Source of the DNA: Lachnospiraceae bacterium
Lineage (GTDB): Bacteria; Bacillota; Clostridia; Lachnospirales; Lachnospiraceae
Reading direction: 5' to 3'
NCBI GenBank assembly: GCA_024403515.1
Contig: JAKSRS010000011.1
Location: 1 to 59,739, forward strand
DNA: 59,739 nucleotides
The notes beneath the pieces were generated by a model, which saw nothing but the letters and a program-made list of their open reading frames with translations, did no database searches and was not told where the DNA came from. This document shows, one piece after another, positions 9,675 through 17,868 of this stretch (position 1 is its first letter; the number at the start of each line of letters is the position of its first letter). A program made the position numbers and the translations under genes.

Positions 9675-11057
9675 TTAATTCTCCTTTTTCTTAGTAATCT
9701 TCTCTTTTGTATTTATTGTTATTTTTTTAACAAAATTTATCATCTTAATAAATGCTTTGCTGGGTTTCTGTTTTGGAGGTTCCACATAAACATATGGTGT
9801 AAATTCACCCTCGTTGCTAACCTGCCCGACTTCAAAGTAGTTCTCTTCTTCTACAGGCATATTTTTCTTTTCAAGCTTAGAATTTGTAATACTGTTGATA
9901 CCTGCAAATATTACTGCTGTTACCGGTACCCCAATTATCATGCCAGGGACGCCAAATAAGCCGCCGAAAATTGTAATTGAGCAAATTATCCAGAAACTTG
10001 ATAAACCAGTAGATTCGCTTAAAATCTTTGGTCCGATTACGTTTCCGTCTATCTGCTGTAAAATGACAATATAAATAATAAAAATTAAAGCTTTTTTAGG
10101 CGCAACCATCAAAATAATAATTGCACTGGGCACAGCTCCGAACCAGGGGCCAAAGAAAGGAATTATGTTGGTTACACCTATTATCATACTTACAAGAAGT
10201 ACATAAGGCATTCCTAATATAGTTAAAGCAATAAAGGAAATCATTCCAACAATAAGTGAATCAACGACCTTACCGCTTAAAAAGCCGATAAATTTATGAT
10301 GAGTAAATCTAACAGCTTCAAGGATTTTATTGGCGGTTTTATTTTCAAAAAATGCATATAACAATTTAGTGCAGCTTCTTGAAAACTTTTCTTTACTGCT
10401 TAAAACATAAATTGAAATAATAAGGCCGATTACAACATTCCATAAGAATTTGCCAAATCTAAGAAGGCTTTCTGAGAATTCAAGGAATATATCGGTTATG
10501 TTAGGAAACAGTTTGGATACTGTAGGCAAAAGAAAGTCATTTAACCAGTTATCTGTTTCACTTGAATAATTGATGATCATCTGTGAAAAAAGCTTGGCAA
10601 TATCAGGATTATCATCCATTAATTTGTTTAACCATCTTACGAGGTTGTTCGTGTAAATTGAGTAATGAGAAATAATATTTTGTAAACTCTTATAAATCTC
10701 AGGAATAACATTAACGAAGAAGAAATATAAGAAAGCAAAAACAACAATTAATGTCGCAATAATGGAAAGCGATCTTGCTTTTTTCTTCTGCTTCTTTTCT
10801 GAATAATTGTTAAAGAACTTGAATTTTTTATATAAAGGAAAAACTGCATTTTTTTCAATGAAGTTAAGTAAAGGTGTCATTATATAGGCCAAAATAAAGC
10901 CGTAAATAATGGGGGCAAGTATTTTATTCATTGTATCAATACCTGCACGAATTGACGCATGTCTGTAAACAAAGAAAAATACGAGCATTATTGCAATGGC
11001 TGTAAAAAATAGCGTAAGCCCCATATGTATATATTTTTTATCCGGTTTTAATTTCAT
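9675..11057 (-). CDS. AI-2E family transporter (PerM/YtvI-like permease)
   Basis: A membrane protein of about 460 residues. An N-terminal helix pair is followed by a long non-membrane segment and a cluster of helices with the family blocks GFLSGKVVDSLIVG and NIIPFFGPWFGAVPSAI. The C-terminal tail is soluble and basic. The ATG at 11057 was chosen because GAGGG precedes it; a start at 11096 would lack a ribosome site. Family members include Na+/H+ antiporters and a signal exporter, so the substrate cannot be told. Confidence 0.9.
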   Translation of the reverse strand: MKLKPDKKYIHMGLTLFFTAIAIMLVFFFVYRHASIRAGIDTMNKILAPIIYGFILAYIMTPLLNFIEKNAVFPLYKKFKFFNNYSEKKQKKKARSLSIIATLIVVFAFLYFFFVNVIPEIYKSLQNIISHYSIYTNNLVRWLNKLMDDNPDIAKLFSQMIINYSSETDNWLNDFLLPTVSKLFPNITDIFLEFSESLLRFGKFLWNVVIGLIISIYVLSSKEKFSRSCTKLLYAFFENKTANKILEAVRFTHHKFIGFLSGKVVDSLIVGMISFIALTILGMPYVLLVSMIIGVTNIIPFFGPWFGAVPSAIIILMVAPKKALIFIIYIVILQQIDGNVIGPKILSESTGLSSFWIICSITIFGGLFGVPGMIIGVPVTAVIFAGINSITNSKLEKKNMPVEEENYFEVGQVSNEGEFTPYVYVEPPKQKPSKAFIKMINFVKKITINTKEKITKKKEN

Positions 11058-11224
11058 ATCGTAATCCCTCGTTAGCACTTTTCTTAAGTATAGCACTATT
11101 ATAGGTTTCGTGGTAAAATATTTTTAGATATTTTGCGAATACTTGACTAAAATAATAACAATTTAGCTTTTATTTTTTGATTTGATTTTTAATTAAATAT
11201 ATACAGTATTTTGAAAGGCAAATT

Positions 11225-11953
11225 ATGGAACTTCAACGTGTTTTAAGCCGTGTAAGAAAGGCTATTGATGATTATGATATGATACAGGACGGCGATAAGA
11301 TAGCCATAGGTATTTCGGGTGGAAAGGATTCTTTGTGTCTTTTATATGCACTCTCCCACCTTCGTCGTTTTTATTCCAAAAAATTTGAATTATGCGCTAT
11401 TACAGTTGATCTTGGATGGGATAATTTAAATCTTGAAAAGATAAAGGAACTGTGTAAAGAACTTGATGTTGAATATCATATTGTAAAAACTGATATTTAT
11501 AATATTGTTTTTGAAGAAAGAAAAGAATCTAATCCTTGTGCTTTATGTGCCAAAATGAGAAAAGGTGCATTAAATGATAAAATGAAAGAATTAGGCTACA
11601 ATAAAATAGCCTATGCTCACCATAAAGATGACGTAGTTGATACAATGATGCTATCACTTATTTACGAGGGTCGAATTCATACATTCTCACCTGTTACTTA
11701 TCTGGATCGGACAGATTTATATGTTATCAGACCCTTGATGTATATGCATGAAGCAGATGTTATCGGTTTTGTAAACAAATATAATGTTCCGGTTGTTAAA
11801 AGTCCCTGCCCGGTTGATAAGCATACACAACGTGAATATGTTAAAGATTTATTAAAAGACATTAACTCAGTGGCTCCCGGCGTTAAAGACAGAATGTTTA
11901 CAGCTATCTCCAATGCTAATATAAAAGGATGGAATAAGGATGGTAAAGAATAA
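11225..11953 (+). CDS. tRNA 2-thiocytidine biosynthesis (TtcA-like) protein
   Basis: A PP-loop ATPase of 242 residues. The adenylation motif SGGKDS is near residue 30, the iron-sulfur CxxC is in NPCALCAKMRKG, and a further cysteine lies in SPCPVDKHTQR. These are hallmarks of TtcA-type enzymes, which thiolate a tRNA base. Ribosome site AAAGG lies 8 bp before the ATG. It overlaps the recombinase gene by 14 bp. The exact tRNA position modified is an inference. Confidence 0.88.
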   Translation: MELQRVLSRVRKAIDDYDMIQDGDKIAIGISGGKDSLCLLYALSHLRRFYSKKFELCAITVDLGWDNLNLEKIKELCKELDVEYHIVKTDIYNIVFEERKESNPCALCAKMRKGALNDKMKELGYNKIAYAHHKDDVVDTMMLSLIYEGRIHTFSPVTYLDRTDLYVIRPLMYMHEADVIGFVNKYNVPVVKSPCPVDKHTQREYVKDLLKDINSVAPGVKDRMFTAISNANIKGWNKDGKE

Positions 11954-12998
11954 TCCTTCAAATTATCATGATGAAGTGATGAAAAACAATATAATAAAGA
12001 TCCGTGAAGTCATGGCTACTCTTCCACCTTTTTGCAAGCAGTATTTTAGAGGAATTGAAGAGTATACCTCAACACGAACAAGACTTTCTTATGCCTATGA
12101 TATTCGATTGTTTTTTGAGTTTCTTCACGAAAAAAATCCTGTTTTAAATAAAAAAGATATTACTTCTTATGAACTAAGTGTTTTGGATATGGTATCCAGA
12201 GAAGATATTGAAGAATATCTTGAGTATTTAAGTTTGTATGAACATGGTGATAAAGAAATAACGAATGATGAACGTGGAAAAGCAAGAAAGCTTTCATCGC
12301 TTAGAAGTTTATATAAATATTTTTATACCTCTGAACTAATTACTACAAATCCGCCCAGTCTTGTTGCACCTCCTAAAATTCATGAAAAAGAAATAATTCG
12401 TCTTGAACCTGATGAAGTTGCCATTCTGTTGGATATGGTTGAAGAAGGTGAAAACTTAACTAAGTCTCAGTTAAAGTTTCATAATAAAACTAAATACAGG
12501 GATGTTGCATTACTTACTCTTCTTCTTGGAACAGGTATTCGTGTTTCAGAGTGCGTAGGTCTGGACATTGATAATATTGATTTTAATACACATGGAATAT
12601 TGATAAAAAGAAAAGGTGGTAAAGAACAGATGGTTTACTTTGGTGATGAAGTGAATACTGCTCTTTTAGACTATCTTGAAATAAGAAGAAATATTATACC
12701 GGAACCTGGTTCTGAAAAAGCACTATTTCTATCGCTTCAGAATAAAAGATTATGTGTTAGATCGGTGGAAAAACTTGTAAAAAAATATGCTTCAAATGTC
12801 ACATCGATTAAAAAAATAACACCTCATAAATTAAGAAGTACTTATGGTACTTCTTTGTATCGTGAAACAGGTGATATTTATCTTGTAGCAGATGTATTAG
12901 GACACAAGGATGTTAATACAACAAAAAAGCATTATGCTGCAATCGAAGATGATAGACGTCGACAAGCTGCTAATATTGTAAAATTAAGAGATACATAA
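11940..12998 (+). CDS. Tyrosine recombinase, XerS-like
   Basis: A 352-residue integrase-family recombinase. An N-terminal SAM-like domain covers about residues 20-125. The catalytic set is visible: Arg in GTGIRVSECVGLD, Lys in IKRKGGKEQ, HKLRSTYGT, and LGHKDVNTTKKHY with the nucleophile Tyr. The LPPFCKQYF start of the arm-binding region and the length resemble single-recombinase XerS more than XerC/XerD (about 300 residues). No phage genes surround it, so chromosome dimer resolution is likely but unproven. Confidence 0.83.
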   Translation: MVKNNPSNYHDEVMKNNIIKIREVMATLPPFCKQYFRGIEEYTSTRTRLSYAYDIRLFFEFLHEKNPVLNKKDITSYELSVLDMVSREDIEEYLEYLSLYEHGDKEITNDERGKARKLSSLRSLYKYFYTSELITTNPPSLVAPPKIHEKEIIRLEPDEVAILLDMVEEGENLTKSQLKFHNKTKYRDVALLTLLLGTGIRVSECVGLDIDNIDFNTHGILIKRKGGKEQMVYFGDEVNTALLDYLEIRRNIIPEPGSEKALFLSLQNKRLCVRSVEKLVKKYASNVTSIKKITPHKLRSTYGTSLYRETGDIYLVADVLGHKDVNTTKKHYAAIEDDRRRQAANIVKLRDT

Positions 12999-13021
12999 TA
13001 TTAATTATGTATCTCTTTTTT
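12988..13021 (+). terminator. Terminator after the Xer-like gene
   Basis: A perfect 12-bp stem, GAGATACATAAT (12988-12999) with ATTATGTATCTC (13004-13015), loop ATTA, then six T. It includes the recombinase stop codon. The same bases also have an 11-6-11 dif-like layout (see findings). Confidence 0.85.
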
Positions 13022-13024
13022 GCA

Positions 13025-13753
13025 TTATTCTATTACTATAAAGTCAATTACCATACTATTAGAAACTTCTGAAACTAGCCGATCATTAGCTTTCTTGGCT
13101 TCATCACCTTCAATTACATTTCCGTCAATAATGCCGCTATATGAACCTTCATCGGATGAACTAAAATCAATATAGTTACCTTCAACGAGTGTTAAAACAT
13201 AGCTATTATCTTTTGATACAATGGCATACTTTTCAGTTCCGCTATGACTGGATGAATAAATATATCCATTAGTATCTATAGTTAATGGAGTTGAAGTACT
13301 ATCGGATGAAATCATACCTTCGCATACATAGTTATTTGATTTATCATTAACATATAAATAAGCACTTATACTTGCATTTGAGCCTTCATAATCGTATGTT
13401 GCAGATGTTACAAGTATTGCTTTATCTTCAGAATCGGAAATATCAATTATTGCATAAGCATTTGGAGATTCTAAACTGGAAATAATATCATCGATTGTAT
13501 TGAAACTGTTTTTTTGAATTGCTTCTTCCAACCAGTTGGAATAATGAGAAACATTCGTATCATTAATCTCATTGGATGTCTCATTTTCATCAGATGAGAT
13601 TAAAGAAACATTAGATATAATATCTTCTTTTGTTTCACTATATACAGATCCTATTTCTTCATTGACAGAAGAATCGTTGTTTTCTTTTCTACAAGCTGAT
13701 AAACTTACTGTAAACAAACATAACATTAAAAAAATGATAAATGATTTTTTCAT
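13025..13753 (-). CDS. Putative lipoprotein
   Basis: Starts MKKSFIIFLMLCLFTVSLSACRK, a lipoprotein signal peptide with lipobox LSAC; the ATG at 13753 has GGGGG upstream. The acidic, Ser-rich linker is followed by a beta-rich domain with no family I recognise. It contains YSNWLEEAIQKNSF and repeated short beta segments. It ends 4 bp from the recombinase terminator and is the last gene of the 3D-protein/PepSY/lipoprotein run. Confidence 0.75.
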   Translation of the reverse strand: MKKSFIIFLMLCLFTVSLSACRKENNDSSVNEEIGSVYSETKEDIISNVSLISSDENETSNEINDTNVSHYSNWLEEAIQKNSFNTIDDIISSLESPNAYAIIDISDSEDKAILVTSATYDYEGSNASISAYLYVNDKSNNYVCEGMISSDSTSTPLTIDTNGYIYSSSHSGTEKYAIVSKDNSYVLTLVEGNYIDFSSSDEGSYSGIIDGNVIEGDEAKKANDRLVSEVSNSMVIDFIVIE

Positions 13754-13789
13754 GAATTTCCCCCCATTTGTGATTATTTGAGAAAACAA

Positions 13790-14500
13790 TTATTTATAAT
13801 TATATTTTATCCATTCAAGTGATCCGGACTGAGTTGTAACTTCTTCTTCTGCTAATATTATTTCTCCATTTGTTGCGTCAAAATCTATATGAGTAAAATT
13901 CCCTTTTGGTGAATAGCCAATCACTTCAAAAAATATTTTTTTATCCTCGGGATTATCAATTAATGAAGCATATTCTACTTTAAAATTATAACCGGAAGCC
14001 CAATCATTCTTTTCTAAAGGATCTCCACCAATCAGACCAATTTCCTTAGATTTTTTTACCGCTTCCTCAGATGTTATAAGTAAATCTTCTAAATCAAAAA
14101 GACCATTATTGCTATTAGAATCAAATTTTTCAATAACACATACTTCACCATTATATATTAAAATGCTTACATAATTATCCAATTCATTTCCAAAATTCAC
14201 GTACCACCATTGTCTTTTTCCGTCATTACCAGCAACGTTGCTAATATCATCATCATTATCGTAGCTGTGAACTTCAGTTAATCTAAGATTCGGAAAGAGT
14301 TTATTTGCCTCGATATATGCGATTTTTACAGCTTCTTCGAGAGACAATTCAATTTTTATATTCAAATCAGATGAATTTTCTTCAAACGAATTATGTGTAA
14401 TATTTTGTTTGTTTTTATATGCATAAAAAGATACAAACAAAAAACAAAAAAAACACAAGCATAATAGGATGAAAAAAAGTGTAATTTTACGATTATTCAT
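13790..14500 (-). CDS. Membrane-anchored PepSY-like protein
   Basis: An uncleaved N-terminal membrane helix (residues 7-28) and an extracellular part with two PepSY-like halves: LSLEEAVKIAYIEANKLF...WWYVNFG and ITSEEAVKKSKEIGL...FFEVIGYSPKG..HIDFDATNGEII. PepSY modules often modulate extracellular proteases or sensors. It lies between a 3D-domain secreted protein and a lipoprotein, on the same strand. Ribosome site is weak. The domain call rests on pattern only. Confidence 0.65.
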   Translation of the reverse strand: MNNRKITLFFILLCLCFFCFLFVSFYAYKNKQNITHNSFEENSSDLNIKIELSLEEAVKIAYIEANKLFPNLRLTEVHSYDNDDDISNVAGNDGKRQWWYVNFGNELDNYVSILIYNGEVCVIEKFDSNSNNGLFDLEDLLITSEEAVKKSKEIGLIGGDPLEKNDWASGYNFKVEYASLIDNPEDKKIFFEVIGYSPKGNFTHIDFDATNGEIILAEEEVTTQSGSLEWIKYNYK

Positions 14501-14514
14501 AATATATTCTTATA

Positions 14515-15240
14515 TTAATTGGCCGAGCATTCAATTGATTTAGGCGTAGCCGAACCAGTATCAGTTTTATAATAGTAGTAGTAGCTTACTGTTTTAACAC
14601 CATAATTAACAGCTGAATTATAATTTGAATTATTATTTAATCCAAAATAAATATCTATCCAGAATTTAGTTCTGTTAGATGGATTTCCTCTATCTTCAAC
14701 AATAAAAGAAGATCTATTTGAACCATTAACATTAATGCTATTATTCATATATATAGTTGTTCCAAGTTTTACTGTACTACTTGAAGTGCTTCCTGATTTA
14801 GTAGTTACATTAATGTGCATAGCACACATTCCTACTGAAGGGGTTTTTCCACTGGCGGTAAGGGCTCCAGATTTAGCAACATACGCAGTTGAATCCTGAT
14901 TTGTTTTAGAAGCTTTTATCAATGTATTATTAGCCATTGTACCATTGAGCGATTCTATTATTTCTAATTTTTGACCTTCTTTGGGTTTATTCCCATATGA
15001 CTTTAAACTAGAAAATGGAGATGCTTTATCAGAATTTCTATTCTTCAAGATTGAATTATATAATTCAATTTCATTAACTCCGTATTCTTTTGCTAATGAT
15101 TCTACATTGATTTGGTTAGCTCCGATATTAATCATTAAGTCTTTTGTGTTTTCTTTTGCTATAGAAAAAGAATTCATCGAAAAAGTAATGACAAGAACGA
15201 AACAAGTAAATGTTGCTTTGATTAAGTTAGATAATTTCAT
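14515..15240 (-). CDS. Secreted 3D-domain protein
   Basis: A signal peptide (about residues 1-29), a short N-terminal region, and a C-terminal 3D (DPBB) domain: ALTASGKTPSVGMCAM, GTTIYMN, SSFIVEDRGNPSNRTKF, WIDIYFG. 3D domains occur in peptidoglycan-active proteins such as YocH. Two of the three name-giving aspartates are visible (EDRG and IDIYF); the position of the first appears to be His in GMCAMH. AGGAG precedes the ATG. A promoter lies about 65 bp upstream. Confidence 0.75.
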   Translation of the reverse strand: MKLSNLIKATFTCFVLVITFSMNSFSIAKENTKDLMINIGANQINVESLAKEYGVNEIELYNSILKNRNSDKASPFSSLKSYGNKPKEGQKLEIIESLNGTMANNTLIKASKTNQDSTAYVAKSGALTASGKTPSVGMCAMHINVTTKSGSTSSSTVKLGTTIYMNNSINVNGSNRSSFIVEDRGNPSNRTKFWIDIYFGLNNNSNYNSAVNYGVKTVSYYYYYKTDTGSATPKSIECSAN

Positions 15241-15305
15241 AAAAATAATTCTCCTTTTACAAAAATGAATTAACGAATATATTAATATTATAACCGTTGG
15301 ATAGA

Positions 15306-15340
15306 ATTATACTTGCTATGCTGTCAAATATCAAGTATAA
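15306..15340 (-). promoter_or_regulatory. Promoter with embedded inverted repeat, upstream of the 3D-domain gene
   Basis: On the minus strand TTGATA (15334-15329), a 17-bp spacer and TATAAT (15311-15306). TTATACTTG (15307-15315) and CAAGTATAA (15332-15340) are perfect complements, so each arm of the repeat overlaps one promoter element. A repressor bound here would block RNA polymerase. The rest of the 15241-15482 gap is AT-rich with no credible gene. Confidence 0.65.
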
Positions 15341-15482
15341 GAATGAAAAAAAGAATAATATATTAAAATAGCACAAGAAATAATTGTAGAATATTTATAA
15401 AAACTATTTTATGGATATTAGTTAGTGACTGTAATTTGGCATAAAGTATTCAATTTGAATAAATGACCTTTATATAAATAAA

Positions 15483-15737
15483 CTAATTAAAATCAATCCA
15501 GTCTAAATCTAACCATTTTTTTCGAGTATTATTCCATCGTCTATATTGTTTTCGTCCATTATATATGCGATATTTGATTACAATATTGTCAGCAAGTGGA
15601 TGAATATCATTTATAATATTGTTTGTAGTATATGGCTGAAAGTTTGCCGCATTTTCCAGGCTATATGAAAACAATGCAATATAAAAAACTATAATAAGTA
15701 TTAAATTGGATTTAACTTTCTTAATAATTTTTTTCAT
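15483..15737 (-). CDS. Small secreted or membrane-anchored basic protein
   Basis: 84 residues, starting MKKIIKKVKSNLILIIVFYIALFSYSLENAANF: a signal peptide or anchor, then a short basic tail with YRIYNGRKQYRRWNNTRKKW. No family recognised. The ATG at 15737 follows CGGGA. The start overlaps the end of blaR1 by 17 bp, so the two are probably translationally coupled, which ties it to the sensor. Confidence 0.6.
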   Translation of the reverse strand: MKKIIKKVKSNLILIIVFYIALFSYSLENAANFQPYTTNNIINDIHPLADNIVIKYRIYNGRKQYRRWNNTRKKWLDLDWIDFN

Positions 15738-16827
15738 AAAATCCCGCATTAATGTATAATTTATAATCTTCGTAAGAAATAGTTAAAGTTTTATAAGGGG
15801 TAACTAAATAATATTTATTATTATCGTTATATAAGTAAGAATCATTAATATCAAAATATATTTCATTATCATTACTTATCAAAATAGGATCCTCAAAATA
15901 TGACTGTATAACAAATAAGTAAGATAAAAATATGATTAAAAAATATGCAATCATTACAATGAAAGTAGATGTTTTTTTTGATTTATGATTGTATTTCACA
16001 ATCAGTTCAAATCTTTCATATATATTCTTATAATTCGTTGAATAATACATCGCATATTCTGTCTTTGCTAGTTTAGTAATATTTGATTCATCTTTAAATT
16101 CATTTAAAAGTGTTGTTAAGTATTCGATTTTTTGCTCTTTACTATAGTTATAGGTTGTTTTAATATCGCATCTTAACTCAAGCGAATCTTGAATATCCTT
16201 TTTTAGTAGATATACAAAAGGATTCCACCAATAAAATGAGCATAGAATATTAATAGCTAATTTAACAGCTATGTCATTATTTCTATGATGAGTTAATTCA
16301 TGTTCTAAAATATATTCAAATGCTTTTTTATCATAATGTTTTTGAGGAAAGAGTATTATTTTATTAATAATCCCATAAGATAAAGGTGATTTTATATGAT
16401 TTGTACTATAGACCTTTATATTTGAGGGTAAATTGGAACATTCAATTTCGGTTTTAGAAATTGAATTAAAAAATTGTGTTGTTTTAGAATAGTTATTTAT
16501 GATTAAAAATAGTTTTATTAAAAATATACTCATCCATAAAAAGATAAAAACAATACCAGGAGTAATAATGATATCCTTAAATGTAAAGAGATTATAATCA
16601 TAGATGTCAAAAAGAGTATTCCAAATTATCCCTCCTCGAATAACAAAAGTCCACTTAAATTCCAGAGGGAAAATGAGTCTTACTGCAATAAATATGTAAA
16701 TTAAAACTATAGATTTTATAGTACAAATTCCATTAAATAAAAAATTTTTTCTTAATATATAAAATAATATAATAAGTAAACTAGACCATAAAAAAGTCAT
16801 AAAAATTGTAAAAATAGAAATATTCAT
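15721..16827 (-). CDS. BlaR1-type M56 membrane metallopeptidase
   Basis: A 368-residue antirepressor-sensor homologue. Several membrane helices in the first 125 residues and one near residue 290 frame a cytoplasmic zinc protease with HELTHHRN (HExxH). The segment after the last helix is only about 65 residues, so the penicillin-binding sensor domain of classical BlaR1 is missing. In BlaR1 the protease inactivates BlaI upon signal. It follows blaI by 17 bp. Confidence 0.85.
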   Translation of the reverse strand: MNISIFTIFMTFLWSSLLIILFYILRKNFLFNGICTIKSIVLIYIFIAVRLIFPLEFKWTFVIRGGIIWNTLFDIYDYNLFTFKDIIITPGIVFIFLWMSIFLIKLFLIINNYSKTTQFFNSISKTEIECSNLPSNIKVYSTNHIKSPLSYGIINKIILFPQKHYDKKAFEYILEHELTHHRNNDIAVKLAINILCSFYWWNPFVYLLKKDIQDSLELRCDIKTTYNYSKEQKIEYLTTLLNEFKDESNITKLAKTEYAMYYSTNYKNIYERFELIVKYNHKSKKTSTFIVMIAYFLIIFLSYLFVIQSYFEDPILISNDNEIYFDINDSYLYNDNNKYYLVTPYKTLTISYEDYKLYINAGFYEKNY

Positions 16828-16844
16828 AACCCACCCAACTCAAT

Positions 16845-17240
16845 TTAAACAGATCTTTTAAATTCTTCAATCAGATTTTCAAGCTTACCTATTAGTTCCT
16901 CTTTGGAATCCTGGTCAATTTTGCAGTTACCTAAAAAGGCAGCTGTGATATTTATAAAAGATTTTTCATCAATATTTTTTTCTTCTATCAAATGATAAAA
17001 GAATTCATCTTTTGAAATTTTAGGATAAAACTGTCTGGCATATGTTTTGGCTGCTTTTTCTAATCCCACAACTTCCAAATAATCTTTTTCTACTAATGAT
17101 TGGATTGTTTTCATTAAAGTTATTTGCTTCCAGCCTTCCGGTTCAAGACATTTCATCATTTCAGAAGATGTCATTGGTATATTTTTAGACCAAAGGAAAG
17201 ACAGTAAATTTTCTTCTCTTGAGTTTATTTTTTTAGTCAT
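16845..17240 (-). CDS. BlaI/MecI/CopY-family repressor
   Basis: A 131-residue winged-helix repressor: SREENLLSFLWSKNIPMTSSEMMKCLEPEGWKQITLMKTIQSLVEKDYLEVVG is the family's DNA-binding domain, and the C-terminal helices serve dimerisation. AAGGAG lies before the ATG. With the M56 protein it forms a BlaI/BlaR1 pair; the likely targets are its own promoter and perhaps the 3D-protein promoter, but no beta-lactamase gene is near. Confidence 0.88.
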   Translation of the reverse strand: MTKKINSREENLLSFLWSKNIPMTSSEMMKCLEPEGWKQITLMKTIQSLVEKDYLEVVGLEKAAKTYARQFYPKISKDEFFYHLIEEKNIDEKSFINITAAFLGNCKIDQDSKEELIGKLENLIEEFKRSV

Positions 17241-17267
17241 TATAGAATTCTCCTTTGCAATATATCG

Positions 17268-17296
17268 CTTATAAATAATATATAATAATTGCTCAA
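17268..17296 (-). promoter_or_regulatory. Promoter of blaI-blaR1
   Basis: Minus strand: TTGAGC (17296-17291), 17-bp spacer, TATAAG (17273-17268). The region carries GCAAT at one side and ATTGC at the other, a loose dyad that could include the BlaI operator. Confidence 0.65.
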
Positions 17297-17302
17297 AAAA
17301 TA

Positions 17303-17326
17303 AAAGGCCAAAATCTTTTGGCCTTT
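17303..17326 (-). terminator. Terminator of yneA
   Basis: AAAGGCCAAAA (17303-17313) pairs with TTTTGGCCTTT (17316-17326). On the minus strand TTTTATTTTTTG follows. It lies 8 bp after the yneA stop. Confidence 0.88.
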
Positions 17327-17333
17327 AAAAATT

Positions 17334-17705
17334 TTAATGATATACATCATAATAAGGAACAATTATATATGATCCAGCTCGCAGATAAGAATCTTTATCT
17401 AAACTGTTAATATACATGAGTTCTTTAATATATTTATTTTTAGTATATTTACCATCAGTCATGTATTCTTCGGCTAGTTCATCAAGTGTATCACCTGCCT
17501 GAATCTGGACGCTTTTATAATACTTATATAAAGTCTTTTCATTTATATTTTTAGCGCTTGAAGAAGCTGCGTGGAAAATGATAAATGACATTGCTAACAT
17601 CATGCAAGTAAAAAATAATGATATTCGTCTTTTTAACTGACGGTTTCTTCTTCTTTTATTGTTTAAAATTCTTAATTCACTATGGCTTAAGTTCTGTGTA
17701 TTCAT
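17334..17705 (-). CDS. yneA: YneA-like SOS cell-division suppressor (LysM)
   Basis: A 123-residue protein: basic N terminus (NNKRRRNRQLKRR), one membrane helix (about 30-47), and an extracytoplasmic LysM domain (VQIQAGDTLDELAEEYM...YLRAGSYIIVPYY). This is the layout of YneA, which delays division during DNA damage. It is divergent from lexA, as in Bacillus subtilis, and its promoter carries LexA boxes, both of which support the call. Confidence 0.85.
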   Translation of the reverse strand: MNTQNLSHSELRILNNKRRRNRQLKRRISLFFTCMMLAMSFIIFHAASSSAKNINEKTLYKYYKSVQIQAGDTLDELAEEYMTDGKYTKNKYIKELMYINSLDKDSYLRAGSYIIVPYYDVYH

Positions 17706-17727
17706 AAGTTATCTCCATTTAATAGAT

Positions 17728-17841
17728 GAACACTTGTTCGTTATATTTGTATAATATCGAACATATATTCTTTTGTCAATAGATTTTTCGAACAAATTTT
17801 CGGAATATATGTTTGCTTTTTGGAATTTCATATGTTATCAT
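17728..17841. promoter_or_regulatory. Divergent yneA/lexA promoter region with four LexA-box-like sites
   Basis: Sites: GAACACTTGTTC (17728-17739, perfect GAAC-N4-GTTC), GAACATATATTC (17759-17770), GAACAAATTTTC (17790-17801) and GAATATATGTTT (17803-17814). The yneA promoter on the minus strand is TTGACA (17779-17774), 17 bp, TATTAT (17756-17751), so site 2 sits in its spacer. The lexA promoter is probably TTGCTT (17813-17818), 17 bp, TATCAT (17836-17841), touched by site 4. Confidence 0.8.
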
Positions 17842-17868
17842 TTATATATCTGATAAGGAGGAATATGT

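Noticed and set aside
11143..11171. TTGACT as a ttcA promoter
   Set aside because: No acceptable -10 box lies at 16-18 bp, so no promoter was called.
11940..12998. Xer-like gene as a prophage or island integrase
   Set aside because: No phage or island genes, tRNA target or direct repeats flank it, and it is coupled to a housekeeping gene.
15448..15460. Short palindrome ATTCAATTTGAAT
   Set aside because: Only 6-bp arms in AT-rich sequence and no T run; chance is likely.
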